From Poseidonocella pacifica (GTDB taxonomy: Bacteria > Pseudomonadota > Alphaproteobacteria > Rhodobacterales > Rhodobacteraceae), in assembly GCF_900111875.1 (NCBI RefSeq), contig NZ_FOJU01000003.1, positions 372,001 through 436,000 on the forward strand: DNA of 64,000 nucleotides, read 5' to 3'. The notes under the pieces are model-generated. The model did no database searches. It saw only the letters and a program-made list of their open reading frames with translations, and was not told where the DNA came from. This document shows, piece after piece, positions 52,437 through 61,465 of this stretch (its first letter is position 1; each line of letters begins with the position of its first letter). Both the position numbers and the translations under genes were made by a program.

Positions 52437-53196
52437 CGATGCGCGCCTTCACATGCTCGGCGGGCTGATGCCGATCAATCGACAGAAGCGTTCACTGCTA
52501 CCGCTTTCTTGCGAGGGGCTGTGTTTCGATGCCGGGGGCATGCGGCTTCTGGGGCCCGTTGACCTGACCCTCGCACCGGGACGGATCACGGTCGTCATGG
52601 GCCACAACGGGGCAGGAAAGAGCCTGCTGCTCGGCCTGCTTCACGGATTGCGAGCGCCCTCCGCGGGCACGGTTCGGTGGAGCACCAGGGATTCTGGTGA
52701 CACGCTTCGCCGGCGACAAGCGATGGTCTTTCAAAAGCCCGTTCTGCTGCGCCGTTCCGTCGCCGCGAATGTGGATTTTGCTCTCAAGACACGGGGCCGC
52801 CCCGACCCTGATCGCCGCGATGCGCTGCTCGCGCATGTCGGGTTGAGCCACCTTGCAGCGCGCCCGGCCCGCAAACTATCGGGGGGTGAACAGCAGCGGC
52901 TCTCCCTCGCACGCGCGCTTGCGACCGAGCCTGAGATTCTCTTTCTCGACGAGCCGACGGCCAGCCTCGATCCGGCCTCCGTGCGCGCGATCGAGGATAT
53001 CGTCTTCGCAGCACATGACGCAGGGACCAAGATCGTCTTCGTCACCCATGACCTCGGACAGGCGCGCCGACTGGCCGATGAGATCGTGTTCCTTCACGAC
53101 GGCCGCGTCGCCGAACAGACGCTAGCCTCGACCTTTTTCGACAAGCCCCGCTCGGCCGCCGCTCTGGCCTATCTCGAAGGACGCTTGCCGCTCTGA
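52429..53196 (+). CDS. tupC: TupC, tungstate ABC transporter ATP-binding protein
   Basis: A 255-residue ATPase: Walker A GHNGAGKSL, Q-loop FQKP, signature LSGGEQQRLSLARAL, Walker [13 protein letters not shown] and H-loop VTHDLGQA. ATG at 52429 overlaps tupB; an ATG at 52453 is an alternative that would drop eight residues. It lacks the C-terminal TOBE/MOP domain of ModC, fitting the Tup type. Confidence 0.9.
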   Translation: MRDDARLHMLGGLMPINRQKRSLLPLSCEGLCFDAGGMRLLGPVDLTLAPGRITVVMGHNGAGKSLLLGLLHGLRAPSAGTVRWSTRDSGDTLRRRQAMVFQKPVLLRRSVAANVDFALKTRGRPDPDRRDALLAHVGLSHLAARPARKLSGGEQQRLSLARALATEPEILFLDEPTASLDPASVRAIEDIVFAAHDAGTKIVFVTHDLGQARRLADEIVFLHDGRVAEQTLASTFFDKPRSAAALAYLEGRLPL

Positions 53197-53225
53197 CCTT
53201 TCCAAATAACGGGAGTACCTTGGAA

Positions 53226-54029
53226 ATGACGAAGACCTTTGTGTCCATTCTAGCGCTGACATTCGCAGCCAGCGCTGCCCATGCCGATATTATCGTGCAG
53301 AGCACCACATCAACGGCCAACTCCGGCCTGTACGATCACCTCCTTCCGACCTTTGAGGAAAAGGCAGGGTTCAAGGTCAATGTCGTGGCCGTGGGCACGG
53401 GACAGGCGATCAAGAACGCAGAGAATTGCGATGGTGACGTTCTGCTGGTCCACGCGAAACCCTCTGAGGAACAATTCGTCGCGGATGGCTTTGGCGAAAT
53501 GCGCAGTGACTTGATGTACAACGACTTCGTCATTGTCGGCCCCTCCGCAGATCCGGCTGGCATCGCTGGGAGCGACAACGCGCAGGCGGCGCTGCAAACC
53601 ATTGCGGAGGCGGGCGCCTTGTTTGCGTCCCGAGGGGATGAATCCGGTACGCACAAGAAGGAACGCGCGCTCTGGTCCGATGCGAATATCGATCCGCTGG
53701 CGGGTTCGGGATCGTGGTACCGCGAGACTGGCTCCGGCATGGGCGCGACCTTGAATGCCGCCGTGGGCATGGGGGCCTATGCCCTCACCGACCGCGCTAC
53801 GTGGCTCTCCTTCGGGAACAAGGGCGATTATAATGTGGTGGTCGAAGGCGACGAGGATCTTTTCAACCAATATGGTGTGATCCTTGTCAGCCCTGAAGCC
53901 TGCCCTTCCGTCAATGTCGAAGAAGGTCAGGCCTTCATCGACTGGCTGCTTTCCGAAGAGGGTCAGGCCGCAATTGCCGGGTACCAACTCGGCGGCAAGC
54001 AGCTTTTCTTCCCCAACGCGGGCAGCTAA
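53226..54029 (+). CDS. tupA: TupA, periplasmic tungstate-binding protein
   Basis: A 267-residue secreted binding protein: signal peptide ending ASAAHA before DIIVQ, then the oxyanion-binding STTSTANSGL motif which is characteristic of TupA, and RGDESGTHKKE further on. The ATG at 53226 is 10 bases from GGGAG; a TTG at 53220 is too close. The gene order here is permease-ATPase-binding protein. Tungstate would serve W-dependent formate dehydrogenases or aldehyde oxidoreductases, none of which is in the window. Confidence 0.93.
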   Translation: MTKTFVSILALTFAASAAHADIIVQSTTSTANSGLYDHLLPTFEEKAGFKVNVVAVGTGQAIKNAENCDGDVLLVHAKPSEEQFVADGFGEMRSDLMYNDFVIVGPSADPAGIAGSDNAQAALQTIAEAGALFASRGDESGTHKKERALWSDANIDPLAGSGSWYRETGSGMGATLNAAVGMGAYALTDRATWLSFGNKGDYNVVVEGDEDLFNQYGVILVSPEACPSVNVEEGQAFIDWLLSEEGQAAIAGYQLGGKQLFFPNAGS

Positions 54030-54039
54030 TCAGGAGGGC

Positions 54040-54921
54040 ATGGATCCTTTCGCCGCCGAACCTGAGTTTTTTACCGTCAGAGAGCTTGCCGAGTTCCTGC
54101 GCGTGAAGGAACGCAAGGTCTATGACCTTGCCGAAAAAGGATCGGTGCCCTGCACAAGGGCGACGGGGAAGCTGTTGTTCCCCCGTCGTGCCATCCGCGC
54201 CTGGATTGCCGCCTCCAGCGATGGCGTGCCCGGTGGGATGGACCGGCCCAATACCTTTCTGGGAAGCCACGATCCACTGCTTGAGCGCGCTTTGCGCGAC
54301 TGCCGCAGCGGAATGGCAACCTTGTTTGACAGCTCATTGGACGGCTTGCGCCGGTTTGCCGCGGGCGAAGGCATAGCGACGGGCCTGCACATCTATGATG
54401 CGGCGTTGGACCAATGGAACATTCCCTTTGCGAAGCGGTACTGCGCCGATGCGAATGCCGTCCTGGTGGGCTGGGCCAAACGGCAGCGAGGGCTGGTGTT
54501 TCGCAAGGAAGCTGGCGACATCCGCGGAATGGAAGACCTCATCGGCAAGCGTGTCGTTCGCAGGCAAGCAGAGGCGGGCACGGAAGCAATTTTTGAGTTC
54601 CACCTACAATCGTCACTGGTCGAGTCTGAAAGCTTCGAGAGTATTGGCCCTGTTCACAGCGAACAGGACGCGGTGCTTGCGGTGCTTCAAGGGCGGGCAG
54701 ATGTGTGCTTTGGCCTACGCTCAGTCTCGGAGCCATATGGGCTGGGTTTCAGCCCCGTGACGGTCGAGCATTTCGATCTTCTGGTGGATCGGGCCGCTTG
54801 GTTCGATGAGCCCATGCAAACCTTCATGCAACATTGCGGCACATCATCATTCAAAGCGTTGGCCACCTCCGCAGGCGGGTACGACATGGCCCCTCTCGGC
54901 GTGGTGCGCTGGAACGCCTAG
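54040..54921 (+). CDS. HTH + periplasmic-binding-like regulator, probable tungstate/molybdate regulator
   Basis: A 293-residue protein: N-terminal excisionase/MerR-like HTH (FFTVRELAEFLRVKERKVYDLAEKGSVP region), then a type 2 periplasmic-binding domain (from about 85) without signal peptide. This domain pair is found in regulators next to molybdate/tungstate and phosphonate-type uptake genes. It follows tupA by 10 bases with GGAGG overlapping the gap. It probably senses cytoplasmic tungstate and represses the operon; the dyad at 51689-51701 is the candidate site. Confidence 0.82.
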   Translation: MDPFAAEPEFFTVRELAEFLRVKERKVYDLAEKGSVPCTRATGKLLFPRRAIRAWIAASSDGVPGGMDRPNTFLGSHDPLLERALRDCRSGMATLFDSSLDGLRRFAAGEGIATGLHIYDAALDQWNIPFAKRYCADANAVLVGWAKRQRGLVFRKEAGDIRGMEDLIGKRVVRRQAEAGTEAIFEFHLQSSLVESESFESIGPVHSEQDAVLAVLQGRADVCFGLRSVSEPYGLGFSPVTVEHFDLLVDRAAWFDEPMQTFMQHCGTSSFKALATSAGGYDMAPLGVVRWNA

Positions 54922-56318
54922 TCTGCGCCGGGCAGCGTCACGACACGGATTTCGCTGTCGGCAATGGAGGGGCTTTCCACCGACTTGCCCGCAGAGACCA
55001 CGCCCATCTGCTCAAATTTACGAACAGAGGGCAGCACGCGGGATTCAAGCGACCCAACCGCCTTGTTATAGGTCGAGACCGAGCGGGTAAGCGCCTTGCC
55101 GATGCCATCCATGTGCTCGGCAAAGGTGCTGAGACGGTCATAGAGTTCCTTGGCAGTCTTTTGCACTTCGACGGCGTTTTCCGCCATCTTCTCCTGTTGC
55201 CAGCCATAGGCGATGGCTTTGACCAGCGCCATGAGCGTCGTGGGCGTCGCGATCAGCACCTTACGCTCGAACGCAAATTCCATGAGGCCCGGATCAACTT
55301 CGGCGGCCGCCGCCACAAAGGTTTCGCCGGGTATAAACATCACGACAAAATCCGGGGTGGTGTGCAACAGATCATGATAGGCCTTGGAAGACAGCGTTTT
55401 CACGTGATCGCGAACCTGCCGGGCGTGGCGGGCGATCTGGGCGGTCTGGGCCTCCGGCGTCTCGGCGTCGAGCGCATCGAGGTAGGCCTCCAGCGGCGTC
55501 TTGGCATCCACGACGATGCTCTTGCCACCGGGGATATGCACGATGGCATCGGGTCGCCGCGCGCCGCCATCGGTCTCCATGTGACTTTCCAGGTCATAGT
55601 CCACGTGCTCTGCCATGCCCGCCATGTCAAAGACCTGACGCAACTGCATTTCGCCCCACCGCCCGCGCGTTTTGGGCGCGCGAAGCGCCTGAACCAGTTT
55701 GCGCGTTTCCTGCCCCAGCGTGCTCTGCCCTTCTGCGAGTTGCGTCACCTGCGCGCGGATCGCGCCATAGGCCTCATTGCGAGCTTTCTCGATCTCGCCA
55801 ATCCGCTTGTCGAAAACGCCAAGCTTTTCGTCGAGAGGCTTCACGAGGTGCTCAATCGCTCGTTTACGCCCCTCCAGATCTTCTTGGGCGGTGGCCTGAT
55901 GCGCCTTGAACCTTTCCGTCACGAGACCGAGAAACGCATCGGAGTTCTTCTGCAGGACACCATTCGCGAGGTTGGCGAATTTCTCCTCCATTTCGGCCTT
56001 CATGCCGCGCAACTCGTGCAAGCGCGCCGCATGTTCGGCCTTGCGCGCCTCCAACTCGGACTCCGCAGAAACCCGCCGCTCCAGTTCATCCTCGACCCGT
56101 TCCTTCGTCGCCTCCAACTCTTCTCGAAGCTGAGATGCGCGGATTTCCTTTTCGTCGGCAACCGCGAGTCGCTGTTGCAAGGACTGGATATCGGAACGGG
56201 CACGGCTCAACTTGATCGCGAGAACGATCAGCAGCAGCACAACAAGCGCGCCCCCGCCCAAGATCATCATCCCAAGCTGATCCATATTGGCCACTGCCTG
56301 ATCCATCCCTTCCATCAT
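54918..56318 (-). CDS. rmuC: RmuC, DNA recombination protein
   Basis: A 466-residue protein: N-terminal transmembrane helix (about 15-38), a coiled coil to about 190, then the RmuC nuclease-like domain with GRWGEMQLRQVFDMAGM and SIVVDAKTPLEAYLDA, where the D-x-K core lies in VVDAKTP. RmuC restricts inversions at short repeats. It follows mutL with a 4-base overlap, giving a DNA-repair pair, and overlaps the tup regulator tail-to-tail by 4 bases. Confidence 0.93.
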   Translation of the reverse strand: MMEGMDQAVANMDQLGMMILGGGALVVLLLIVLAIKLSRARSDIQSLQQRLAVADEKEIRASQLREELEATKERVEDELERRVSAESELEARKAEHAARLHELRGMKAEMEEKFANLANGVLQKNSDAFLGLVTERFKAHQATAQEDLEGRKRAIEHLVKPLDEKLGVFDKRIGEIEKARNEAYGAIRAQVTQLAEGQSTLGQETRKLVQALRAPKTRGRWGEMQLRQVFDMAGMAEHVDYDLESHMETDGGARRPDAIVHIPGGKSIVVDAKTPLEAYLDALDAETPEAQTAQIARHARQVRDHVKTLSSKAYHDLLHTTPDFVVMFIPGETFVAAAAEVDPGLMEFAFERKVLIATPTTLMALVKAIAYGWQQEKMAENAVEVQKTAKELYDRLSTFAEHMDGIGKALTRSVSTYNKAVGSLESRVLPSVRKFEQMGVVSAGKSVESPSIADSEIRVVTLPGAD

Positions 56319-58159
56319 GTCCGCCCAAATAGTCTTTCAATGTCAGATAGCTTCAGCTCGACATACGTCGGCCTGCCGTGATTGCATTGCCCTGAATGCG
56401 GGGTCGCTTCCATCTCTCGCAGCAGCGCATTCATTTCCTCCGCCCGCATACGGCGCCCGGAGCGGATTGAACCGTGACAGGCGACGCGGGAAAGAATGGC
56501 ATCGATACGCGCCTGCAGGTTCAGGCTTTCGCCGGTGTCTTCGAGTTCATCGAGTATGTCGCGGATCATCGCCTCGGCATTCACTTCACCGAGGATGGCG
56601 GGAGTTTCGCGAACGGCAACGGCGCCACCGCCGAACGGCTCTATCGTGAGACCGAACCGGGCGAACTCCTCAGCATACTCCAACAGCCGAGCGCTATCGC
56701 CTTCGGAAAGCTCAATGATCTCCGGGATCAGAAGCGCTTGTGCGGAGACGCCGTTTTCCGCCATCTGCCGCTTGAGCTTCTCATAGACCAGTCGCTCATG
56801 CGCGGCGTGCTGGTCCACGATGACCATGCCGCTCTCGGTCTGTGCAATTATGTAGTTCTCGTGCACCTGCCCTCGTGCGGCACCGAGAGGAAGGGTTTCA
56901 GGGGCTTCATCCTGCCCCTGCTCTTCGCTCGGTATGTCCACCACGCGGGCGCTGTAGGCTTCTGTGACCTCGGCAAAATGCGGTGCCTGCGCGCGATAGG
57001 CTACGGCCCGCGCTGCGCTCGACGGGCGATCCATCTGATAGACGCGGGGTGCCGTGCTGGGCGCTTCGGGCCGCATCGCGCCAAGCGTGGCATTGCCGAC
57101 GGTCGAAGACGATCTGTGCCCGGCCTCGGCAAGCGCATGCCGCAGGCCCGAGACTATCAACCCGCGTACCACGCCCGGTTCGCGAAAACGTACTTCGGTC
57201 TTGGCGGGATGCACGTTCACGTCCACCAGTCGGGGATCACAATCGACAAAGAGTGCGGCGGCCGGATGCCGATCGCGAGAAAGGTAATCATGATACGCGC
57301 CGCGCAGCGCCCCGATCAGCAATTTGTCGCGGACCGGACGTCCGTTGACGAAGAGGAACTGCTGTACTGCGGAGCCTCGCGAATAGGTCGGCAGGGCGGC
57401 ATATCCCGTCAGGTGGAACCCGTCCCGCTCGGCATCCAGCGGCAGGGAGTTTTCAGCAAAATCGCGCCCCAGCACTGCACGGAGTCGTGCGTGCAGTGCG
57501 CTGAACAGGTTTCCGTTTTCCGGATCGGCGCGAAAGACCGTCCTGTCATTTCCGCCCGAGCAGTCCCGCAGGATGAAGCCGACGAAGGGTTCGGCCATGG
57601 CAAGGCGCTTGACGGTGTCAGTAATGGCCTGTGCCTCTGCGCGGTCCGTGCGCAGGAATTTCAAACGCGCTGGCGTGGCGAAGAAAAGGTCGCGCAACTC
57701 AACCACCGTTCCTCGGTTGAGCGCTGCAGGGCGAACGGGCCCGCACTCGCCTCCCGATACCCGCAACTCGGCCGCCTCAAAGCCTTCGGCACGCGAGGTA
57801 AGGGTCAATCGCCCTACTGCTCCAAGGCTGGGAAGGGCTTCGCCGCGAAACCCAAAGCTGTTGATATTGAGCAGGTCCTCGCCATCAAGCTTGGATGTGG
57901 CGTGACGGCACAATGAAAGCGGCAGATCATCCGGCGACATGCCACAGCCGTCGTCGGTGACGCGGATCAAGGTTTTGCCCCCATCCGCGATGGCGATCTC
58001 TATCCGGCTCGCCTTCGCATCCAGCGCATTCTCCACCAACTCTTTCACGGCAGAGGCAGGACGCTCCACCACCTCGCCCGCGGCGATACGGTTGATAGCG
58101 GAGTCGTCAAGCTGCCGGATAACGGGCCGGGGGCTTATCTGGGGGTCAAGGTGGGACAT
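56315..58159 (-). CDS. mutL: MutL, DNA mismatch repair protein
   Basis: A 614-residue GHKL ATPase: ELVENALDAKA, DDGCGM and SFGFRGEALPS motifs near the N-terminus. The C-terminal half contains DQHAAHERLVYE, which fits the DQHA(x)2E(x)4E motif of nicking-competent MutL proteins, so this MutL is likely an endonuclease, as expected where MutH is absent. It couples MutS to downstream repair. Overlaps rmuC by 4 bases. Confidence 0.95.
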   Translation of the reverse strand: MSHLDPQISPRPVIRQLDDSAINRIAAGEVVERPASAVKELVENALDAKASRIEIAIADGGKTLIRVTDDGCGMSPDDLPLSLCRHATSKLDGEDLLNINSFGFRGEALPSLGAVGRLTLTSRAEGFEAAELRVSGGECGPVRPAALNRGTVVELRDLFFATPARLKFLRTDRAEAQAITDTVKRLAMAEPFVGFILRDCSGGNDRTVFRADPENGNLFSALHARLRAVLGRDFAENSLPLDAERDGFHLTGYAALPTYSRGSAVQQFLFVNGRPVRDKLLIGALRGAYHDYLSRDRHPAAALFVDCDPRLVDVNVHPAKTEVRFREPGVVRGLIVSGLRHALAEAGHRSSSTVGNATLGAMRPEAPSTAPRVYQMDRPSSAARAVAYRAQAPHFAEVTEAYSARVVDIPSEEQGQDEAPETLPLGAARGQVHENYIIAQTESGMVIVDQHAAHERLVYEKLKRQMAENGVSAQALLIPEIIELSEGDSARLLEYAEEFARFGLTIEPFGGGAVAVRETPAILGEVNAEAMIRDILDELEDTGESLNLQARIDAILSRVACHGSIRSGRRMRAEEMNALLREMEATPHSGQCNHGRPTYVELKLSDIERLFGRT

Positions 58160-58226
58160 TCAACTAGACCTAGCAGGAGCCCGCAGATTCGGCCATGGCT
58201 TTTGAGCGCCCCACCAGAGGAATTGA

Positions 58227-58254
58227 GGCGCGGTGAGCCTCGCAAAACCGCGCC
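58227..58254. repeat. Inverted repeat GGCGCGGT/ACCGCGCC in the mutL-dat gap
   Basis: A perfect 8-base stem with a 12-base loop (58227-58234 and 58247-58254) lies in the 175 bases between the mutL start and the dat stop. It could be a terminator of the dat-dgcA-dgcN operon, since both genes run leftward, but no T-run follows on the minus strand. No gene is seen in the gap. Confidence 0.35.
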
Positions 58255-58334
58255 AAAGAAGGCTCAGGCAAGTAGGCTCTGAGCGCGCTTGTCCGTATAC
58301 GCCCCCATAGTGCAGCTAGTGCGCGCTGGCCGGG

Positions 58335-59198
58335 TCAGATCGCTGCTTTGCGGCTTTCATCCAAGTAGATTTCGCGCAGGCGCGGCGCGACAGTGCCCGG
58401 CGCACCGGTTCCGATTTTCGCGCCGTCGATTTCGACTACCGGCATTACAAAAGTACTGGCGGAGGTCACAAAGGCCTCATCCGCCTGCTTGGCCTCATCG
58501 ATCGTAAAACTGCGCTCCTCTACCTCCATCTGCGCCTCGCGGGCAAAGCGCAAAACGGCGGCGCGGGTGATCCCATGAAGGATGTCGGAAGAAAGCTCTC
58601 GGGTGATGATCTTATTGCCCTTGACGATATAGGCGTTGTTGGAAGTACCTTCCGTCACCTGCCCATCCTCGACCATCCAGGCGTCATCCGCGCCAGCGGC
58701 CTTGGCCATCATCTTGCCCATGGAAGGATAGAGCAACTGCACCGTCTTGATGTCGCGGCGGCCCCACCGGATGTCGTCGATGGAGATGACCTTGATCCCG
58801 ACCTTCGCGACCGGCGTGTCCGCCATGCCGGGCTTGTCTTGGGTAAAAAGCACGACGGTTGGCCGGGTCGTTTCGGGATCGGGAAAGACGAAATCACGAT
58901 CCCCTGCGGAACCGCGTGTCACCTGCAGATAGATCATCCCGTCTTCGATTGCGTTCAATCGAACCAGTTCGCGGTGAATTTCCAACAACTCATCACGCCC
59001 CAAAGGCTCAACCATATCGAGTTCAGAGAGCGACCGCTGAAGCCGCAGGGCATGACCTTCGAAATCGATAAGTTTGCCGCCCAGCACACTGGTGACCTCA
59101 TAGACGCCGTCCGCCATGAGGAACCCCCGGTCAAAGATCGAAATCTTTGCGTCAGCTTCGGGAAGATACTCTCCGTTGACATAAACGGTGCGGGACAT
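58335..59198 (-). CDS. dat: D-amino-acid transaminase (Dat-like, fold type IV)
   Basis: A 287-residue PLP enzyme of fold type IV. The PLP lysine is in WGRRDIKTVQLL and the cofactor loop in EGTSNNAYIVK; the N-terminus VYVNGEYLPEADAKISIFDRGF is typical of D-alanine/D-glutamate transaminases rather than branched-chain enzymes. It interconverts D-Glu/2-oxoglutarate and D-Ala/pyruvate. It follows dgcA by 22 bases in the same direction. ATG at 59198 with GAGAGG upstream. Confidence 0.88.
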   Translation of the reverse strand: MSRTVYVNGEYLPEADAKISIFDRGFLMADGVYEVTSVLGGKLIDFEGHALRLQRSLSELDMVEPLGRDELLEIHRELVRLNAIEDGMIYLQVTRGSAGDRDFVFPDPETTRPTVVLFTQDKPGMADTPVAKVGIKVISIDDIRWGRRDIKTVQLLYPSMGKMMAKAAGADDAWMVEDGQVTEGTSNNAYIVKGNKIITRELSSDILHGITRAAVLRFAREAQMEVEERSFTIDEAKQADEAFVTSASTFVMPVVEIDGAKIGTGAPGTVAPRLREIYLDESRKAAI

Positions 59199-59220
59199 GG
59201 GCCTCTCCTCGTGTTGCCGG

Positions 59221-60186
59221 TCAGCCCCAGAGGGCCGCCTCGGGCGGATGCACGCCCGCCTCATCAAAGCGCAGCGCATGCGCCCGGTCTTGCGCGAGGA
59301 GAAGCGGCCCGTCAAGGTCCGTCACCATGGCCCCCTGCGCAAGAAGGGTGGCCGGCGCCATCGCGAGCGAGGAGCCGACCATACAGCCGACCATGATGTC
59401 ATAGCCGCGGGCCTGCGCATCCTCGCGAAGGGCAAGCGCCTCGGTCAGCCCGCCGGTCTTGTCGAGCTTGATGTTGACCATGTCATACTTGCCGATCAAG
59501 TCCGGAAGGCTGGCGCGATCATGACAGCTTTCATCCGCGCAAAGCGGGACCGGGCGGTCAATCCCCTGGAGGGCCTCATCGTCGCCCGCTGGAAGCGGCT
59601 GCTCCACCATTGCCACGCCAAGACGGACAAGATGCGGCGCAAGATCGGCATACACCTCCGCACTCCACCCCTCGTTGGCGTCAACGACGATGCGGGGGTT
59701 TGGCGCGCCGCGACGGACGGCCTCCAGGCGCGCCATGTCATCGGGCGTGCCGAGCTTGATCTTCAGAAGGGGTCGATGGGCGTGCTTGGCGGCCTGCGCC
59801 TCCATCTTCTCGGGCGTGTCGAGAGAGAGCGTGTAGGCGGTGATCTCCGGGTGCGGCGCGGGCAGGCCCGCAAGCTCCCAGACGCGTTTCCCCGCCTGCT
59901 TCGCCTCAAGATCCCACAGCGCACAATCGACCGCATTTCGGGCCGCCCCGGCAGGCAGCAGTGATTGCAACGTCGTCCGGTCGAAGCGCTCCGGCAGGCT
60001 CTCGATTTCAGTCGTGACCGTCTCCAGCGTCTCGCCATACCGTGCGTAGGGGACGCATTCACCCCAGCCTGAGACGCCGCCTAGGGTGATCCGTACGGTA
60101 AGGACTTGCGCCTCGGTGCGGGAGCCGCGGGAGATGGTAAAGACTTCGGCGAGCGGAAAGGTGTCCCGTGTGATCTCGATTTGCAT
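59221..60186 (-). CDS. dgcA: DgcA-like dipeptide epimerase-family N-acetyl-D-glutamate racemase
   Basis: A 321-residue member of the enolase superfamily, muconate-lactonizing/dipeptide epimerase group. Acid-base lysines are in KIKLG and KLDKTGG; metal ligands are in VDANEGW, EQPL and ADESC. Such proteins were called L-Ala-D/L-Glu epimerase; beside a DgcN gene the better call is DgcA, which racemises N-acetyl-D-glutamate in the D-glutamate catabolic pathway described in marine proteobacteria. It follows dgcN by 10 bases. Confidence 0.86.
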   Translation of the reverse strand: MQIEITRDTFPLAEVFTISRGSRTEAQVLTVRITLGGVSGWGECVPYARYGETLETVTTEIESLPERFDRTTLQSLLPAGAARNAVDCALWDLEAKQAGKRVWELAGLPAPHPEITAYTLSLDTPEKMEAQAAKHAHRPLLKIKLGTPDDMARLEAVRRGAPNPRIVVDANEGWSAEVYADLAPHLVRLGVAMVEQPLPAGDDEALQGIDRPVPLCADESCHDRASLPDLIGKYDMVNIKLDKTGGLTEALALREDAQARGYDIMVGCMVGSSLAMAPATLLAQGAMVTDLDGPLLLAQDRAHALRFDEAGVHPPEAALWG

Positions 60187-60196
60187 GATGCTTCCC

Positions 60197-61198
60197 TCAG
60201 AGAGCTTCGAGCGCGTCGGCAAGACGGGCCGCACCCTGCCGGAACGGATCAACGGCGGGAAGGCCCATGCGCGCTTCGACTTCGGCAAGATAGGATAGGG
60301 CCTCTTCCTCCCCAAGCCCGGCAGTGTTCACGGAGATCCCCACGACCTTCACAGCCGGGTTCGCAATACGCGCGATGGGAAGCACGAGATCGCGGAGCGC
60401 TTCCAACGTGGGCACGTCATATCCCGGAAGCCCGCGCATATGCTTGCGCGTCGGCTCGTGCGACAGGATCAAAGCGTCGGGTGCCCCCCCGTGGATCAGG
60501 GCCATGGTGACCCCGGAATAGGAAATATGGAACAGGCTCCCCTGCCCCTCGATATGATCCCAGTGATCCTCATCGGCAGGCGGGGTCAGCCATTCGACGG
60601 CCCCGGCCATGAAATCGGCAACCACCGCATCTAGCGGCACACCTTCGCCGGTAATAAGGATGCCGGTCTGCCCGGTGGCGCGGAAGCTGGATTTCAGCCC
60701 GCGCTTCTTCATCTCCATGTCCACGGCGAGGCTGGTGTACATCTTGCCGACGCTGCAATCGGTGCCCACGGCGAGGCATCGCTTGCCGCTCCGGGGCTCC
60801 CCATTGGCGATGGGGTATTTGACCGACGGGATGCGCACGTCATGCAAGGCGCGGCCCGTCTCACGTGCCTTCTCGACGAGGTCGGCCTCATCTCGCAGCA
60901 GGTTGTGCAGGCCCGACGCCAGATCAAACCCGAGATCCATGGCCTCAAGCAGCACGGCCTTCCATTTCTGAGAAATTTCCCCACCGCGATTCGCCACACC
61001 GATCACCAGCGTCTCTGCCCCTGCGGCGCGGGCTTCTTCGAGCGTCATGTCCGGCAGGCGTACGTCGGCGCCGCAACCGGGCAAGCGCAGTTGACCCACG
61101 GCATTGTCGGGCCGCCAGTCCCGGATACCCTGCGCCACTTTCGCAGCAAGTTGATCCGGCGCATCGCCTAGAAAGAGGAGGTAAGGTGTTTTGATCAT
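60197..61198 (-). CDS. dgcN: DgcN, D-glutamate N-acetyltransferase (DUF1611 family)
   Basis: A 333-residue protein of the DUF1611 family with a P-loop-like GTDCSVGKMYTS and the conserved LHDVRIPSVKYPIANGE and HGGAPDALILSHEPTR segments. The family was formerly annotated as hypothetical; it is now linked with DgcA in acetylating D-glutamate for conversion to L-glutamate. First gene of the dgcN-dgcA-dat run. It is divergent from the malyl-CoA lyase gene over 267 bases. GGAGAGACCC precedes the ATG. Confidence 0.87.
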   Translation of the reverse strand: MIKTPYLLFLGDAPDQLAAKVAQGIRDWRPDNAVGQLRLPGCGADVRLPDMTLEEARAAGAETLVIGVANRGGEISQKWKAVLLEAMDLGFDLASGLHNLLRDEADLVEKARETGRALHDVRIPSVKYPIANGEPRSGKRCLAVGTDCSVGKMYTSLAVDMEMKKRGLKSSFRATGQTGILITGEGVPLDAVVADFMAGAVEWLTPPADEDHWDHIEGQGSLFHISYSGVTMALIHGGAPDALILSHEPTRKHMRGLPGYDVPTLEALRDLVLPIARIANPAVKVVGISVNTAGLGEEEALSYLAEVEARMGLPAVDPFRQGAARLADALEAL

Positions 61199-61398
61199 GG
61201 GTCTCTCCTATTCGTCGAGCCTAGTGTCGCATTGGCCTTGCGCAACGGGGAGGAAAACCCGCCGAGGTGCAAGGGGCCAAGGCCAATCCTATATCGCCGT
61301 GCGGGTATTTCCGCCCCCAATGCAAAGAAATCGGCGGATTTAGCTGCACACGTACCGCGTAAGTCACCAAAAATGCTGCGCTTGCATAACTGCACTTG

Positions 61399-61415
61399 AA
61401 TTGCATCACGCAATT
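61399..61415. promoter_or_regulatory. Perfect palindrome AATTGC-ATCAC-GCAATT in the dgcN/mcl1 gap
   Basis: A 6-base perfect dyad with 5-base spacer at 61399-61415, about 50 bases before the malyl-CoA lyase ATG (61466) and 200 from the dgcN start. A TTGCAT repeat at 61382-61387 lies close by. The spacing to the start suits an operator overlapping the mcl1 promoter. The rest of this 267-base gap holds nothing else I can support. Confidence 0.45.
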
Positions 61416-61465
61416 AAATAACCCTATCGACAAATAGTGTGAAATTTCCTTGCGAGGGATCTTCG

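Noticed and set aside
51729-54029. Molybdate (ModABC) transporter
   Set aside because: The binding protein has the STTSTANSGL motif of TupA, and the ATPase lacks a C-terminal MOP domain, so tungstate is the better call.
54834-56381. 515-codon plus-strand open frame
   Set aside because: It is antisense to rmuC, which has clear domains and codon use; the frame is low-similarity and arises from high GC content.
56474-57916. 480-codon plus-strand open frame
   Set aside because: Antisense to mutL, whose GHKL and DQHA motifs are unmistakable; the antisense product has no recognisable features.
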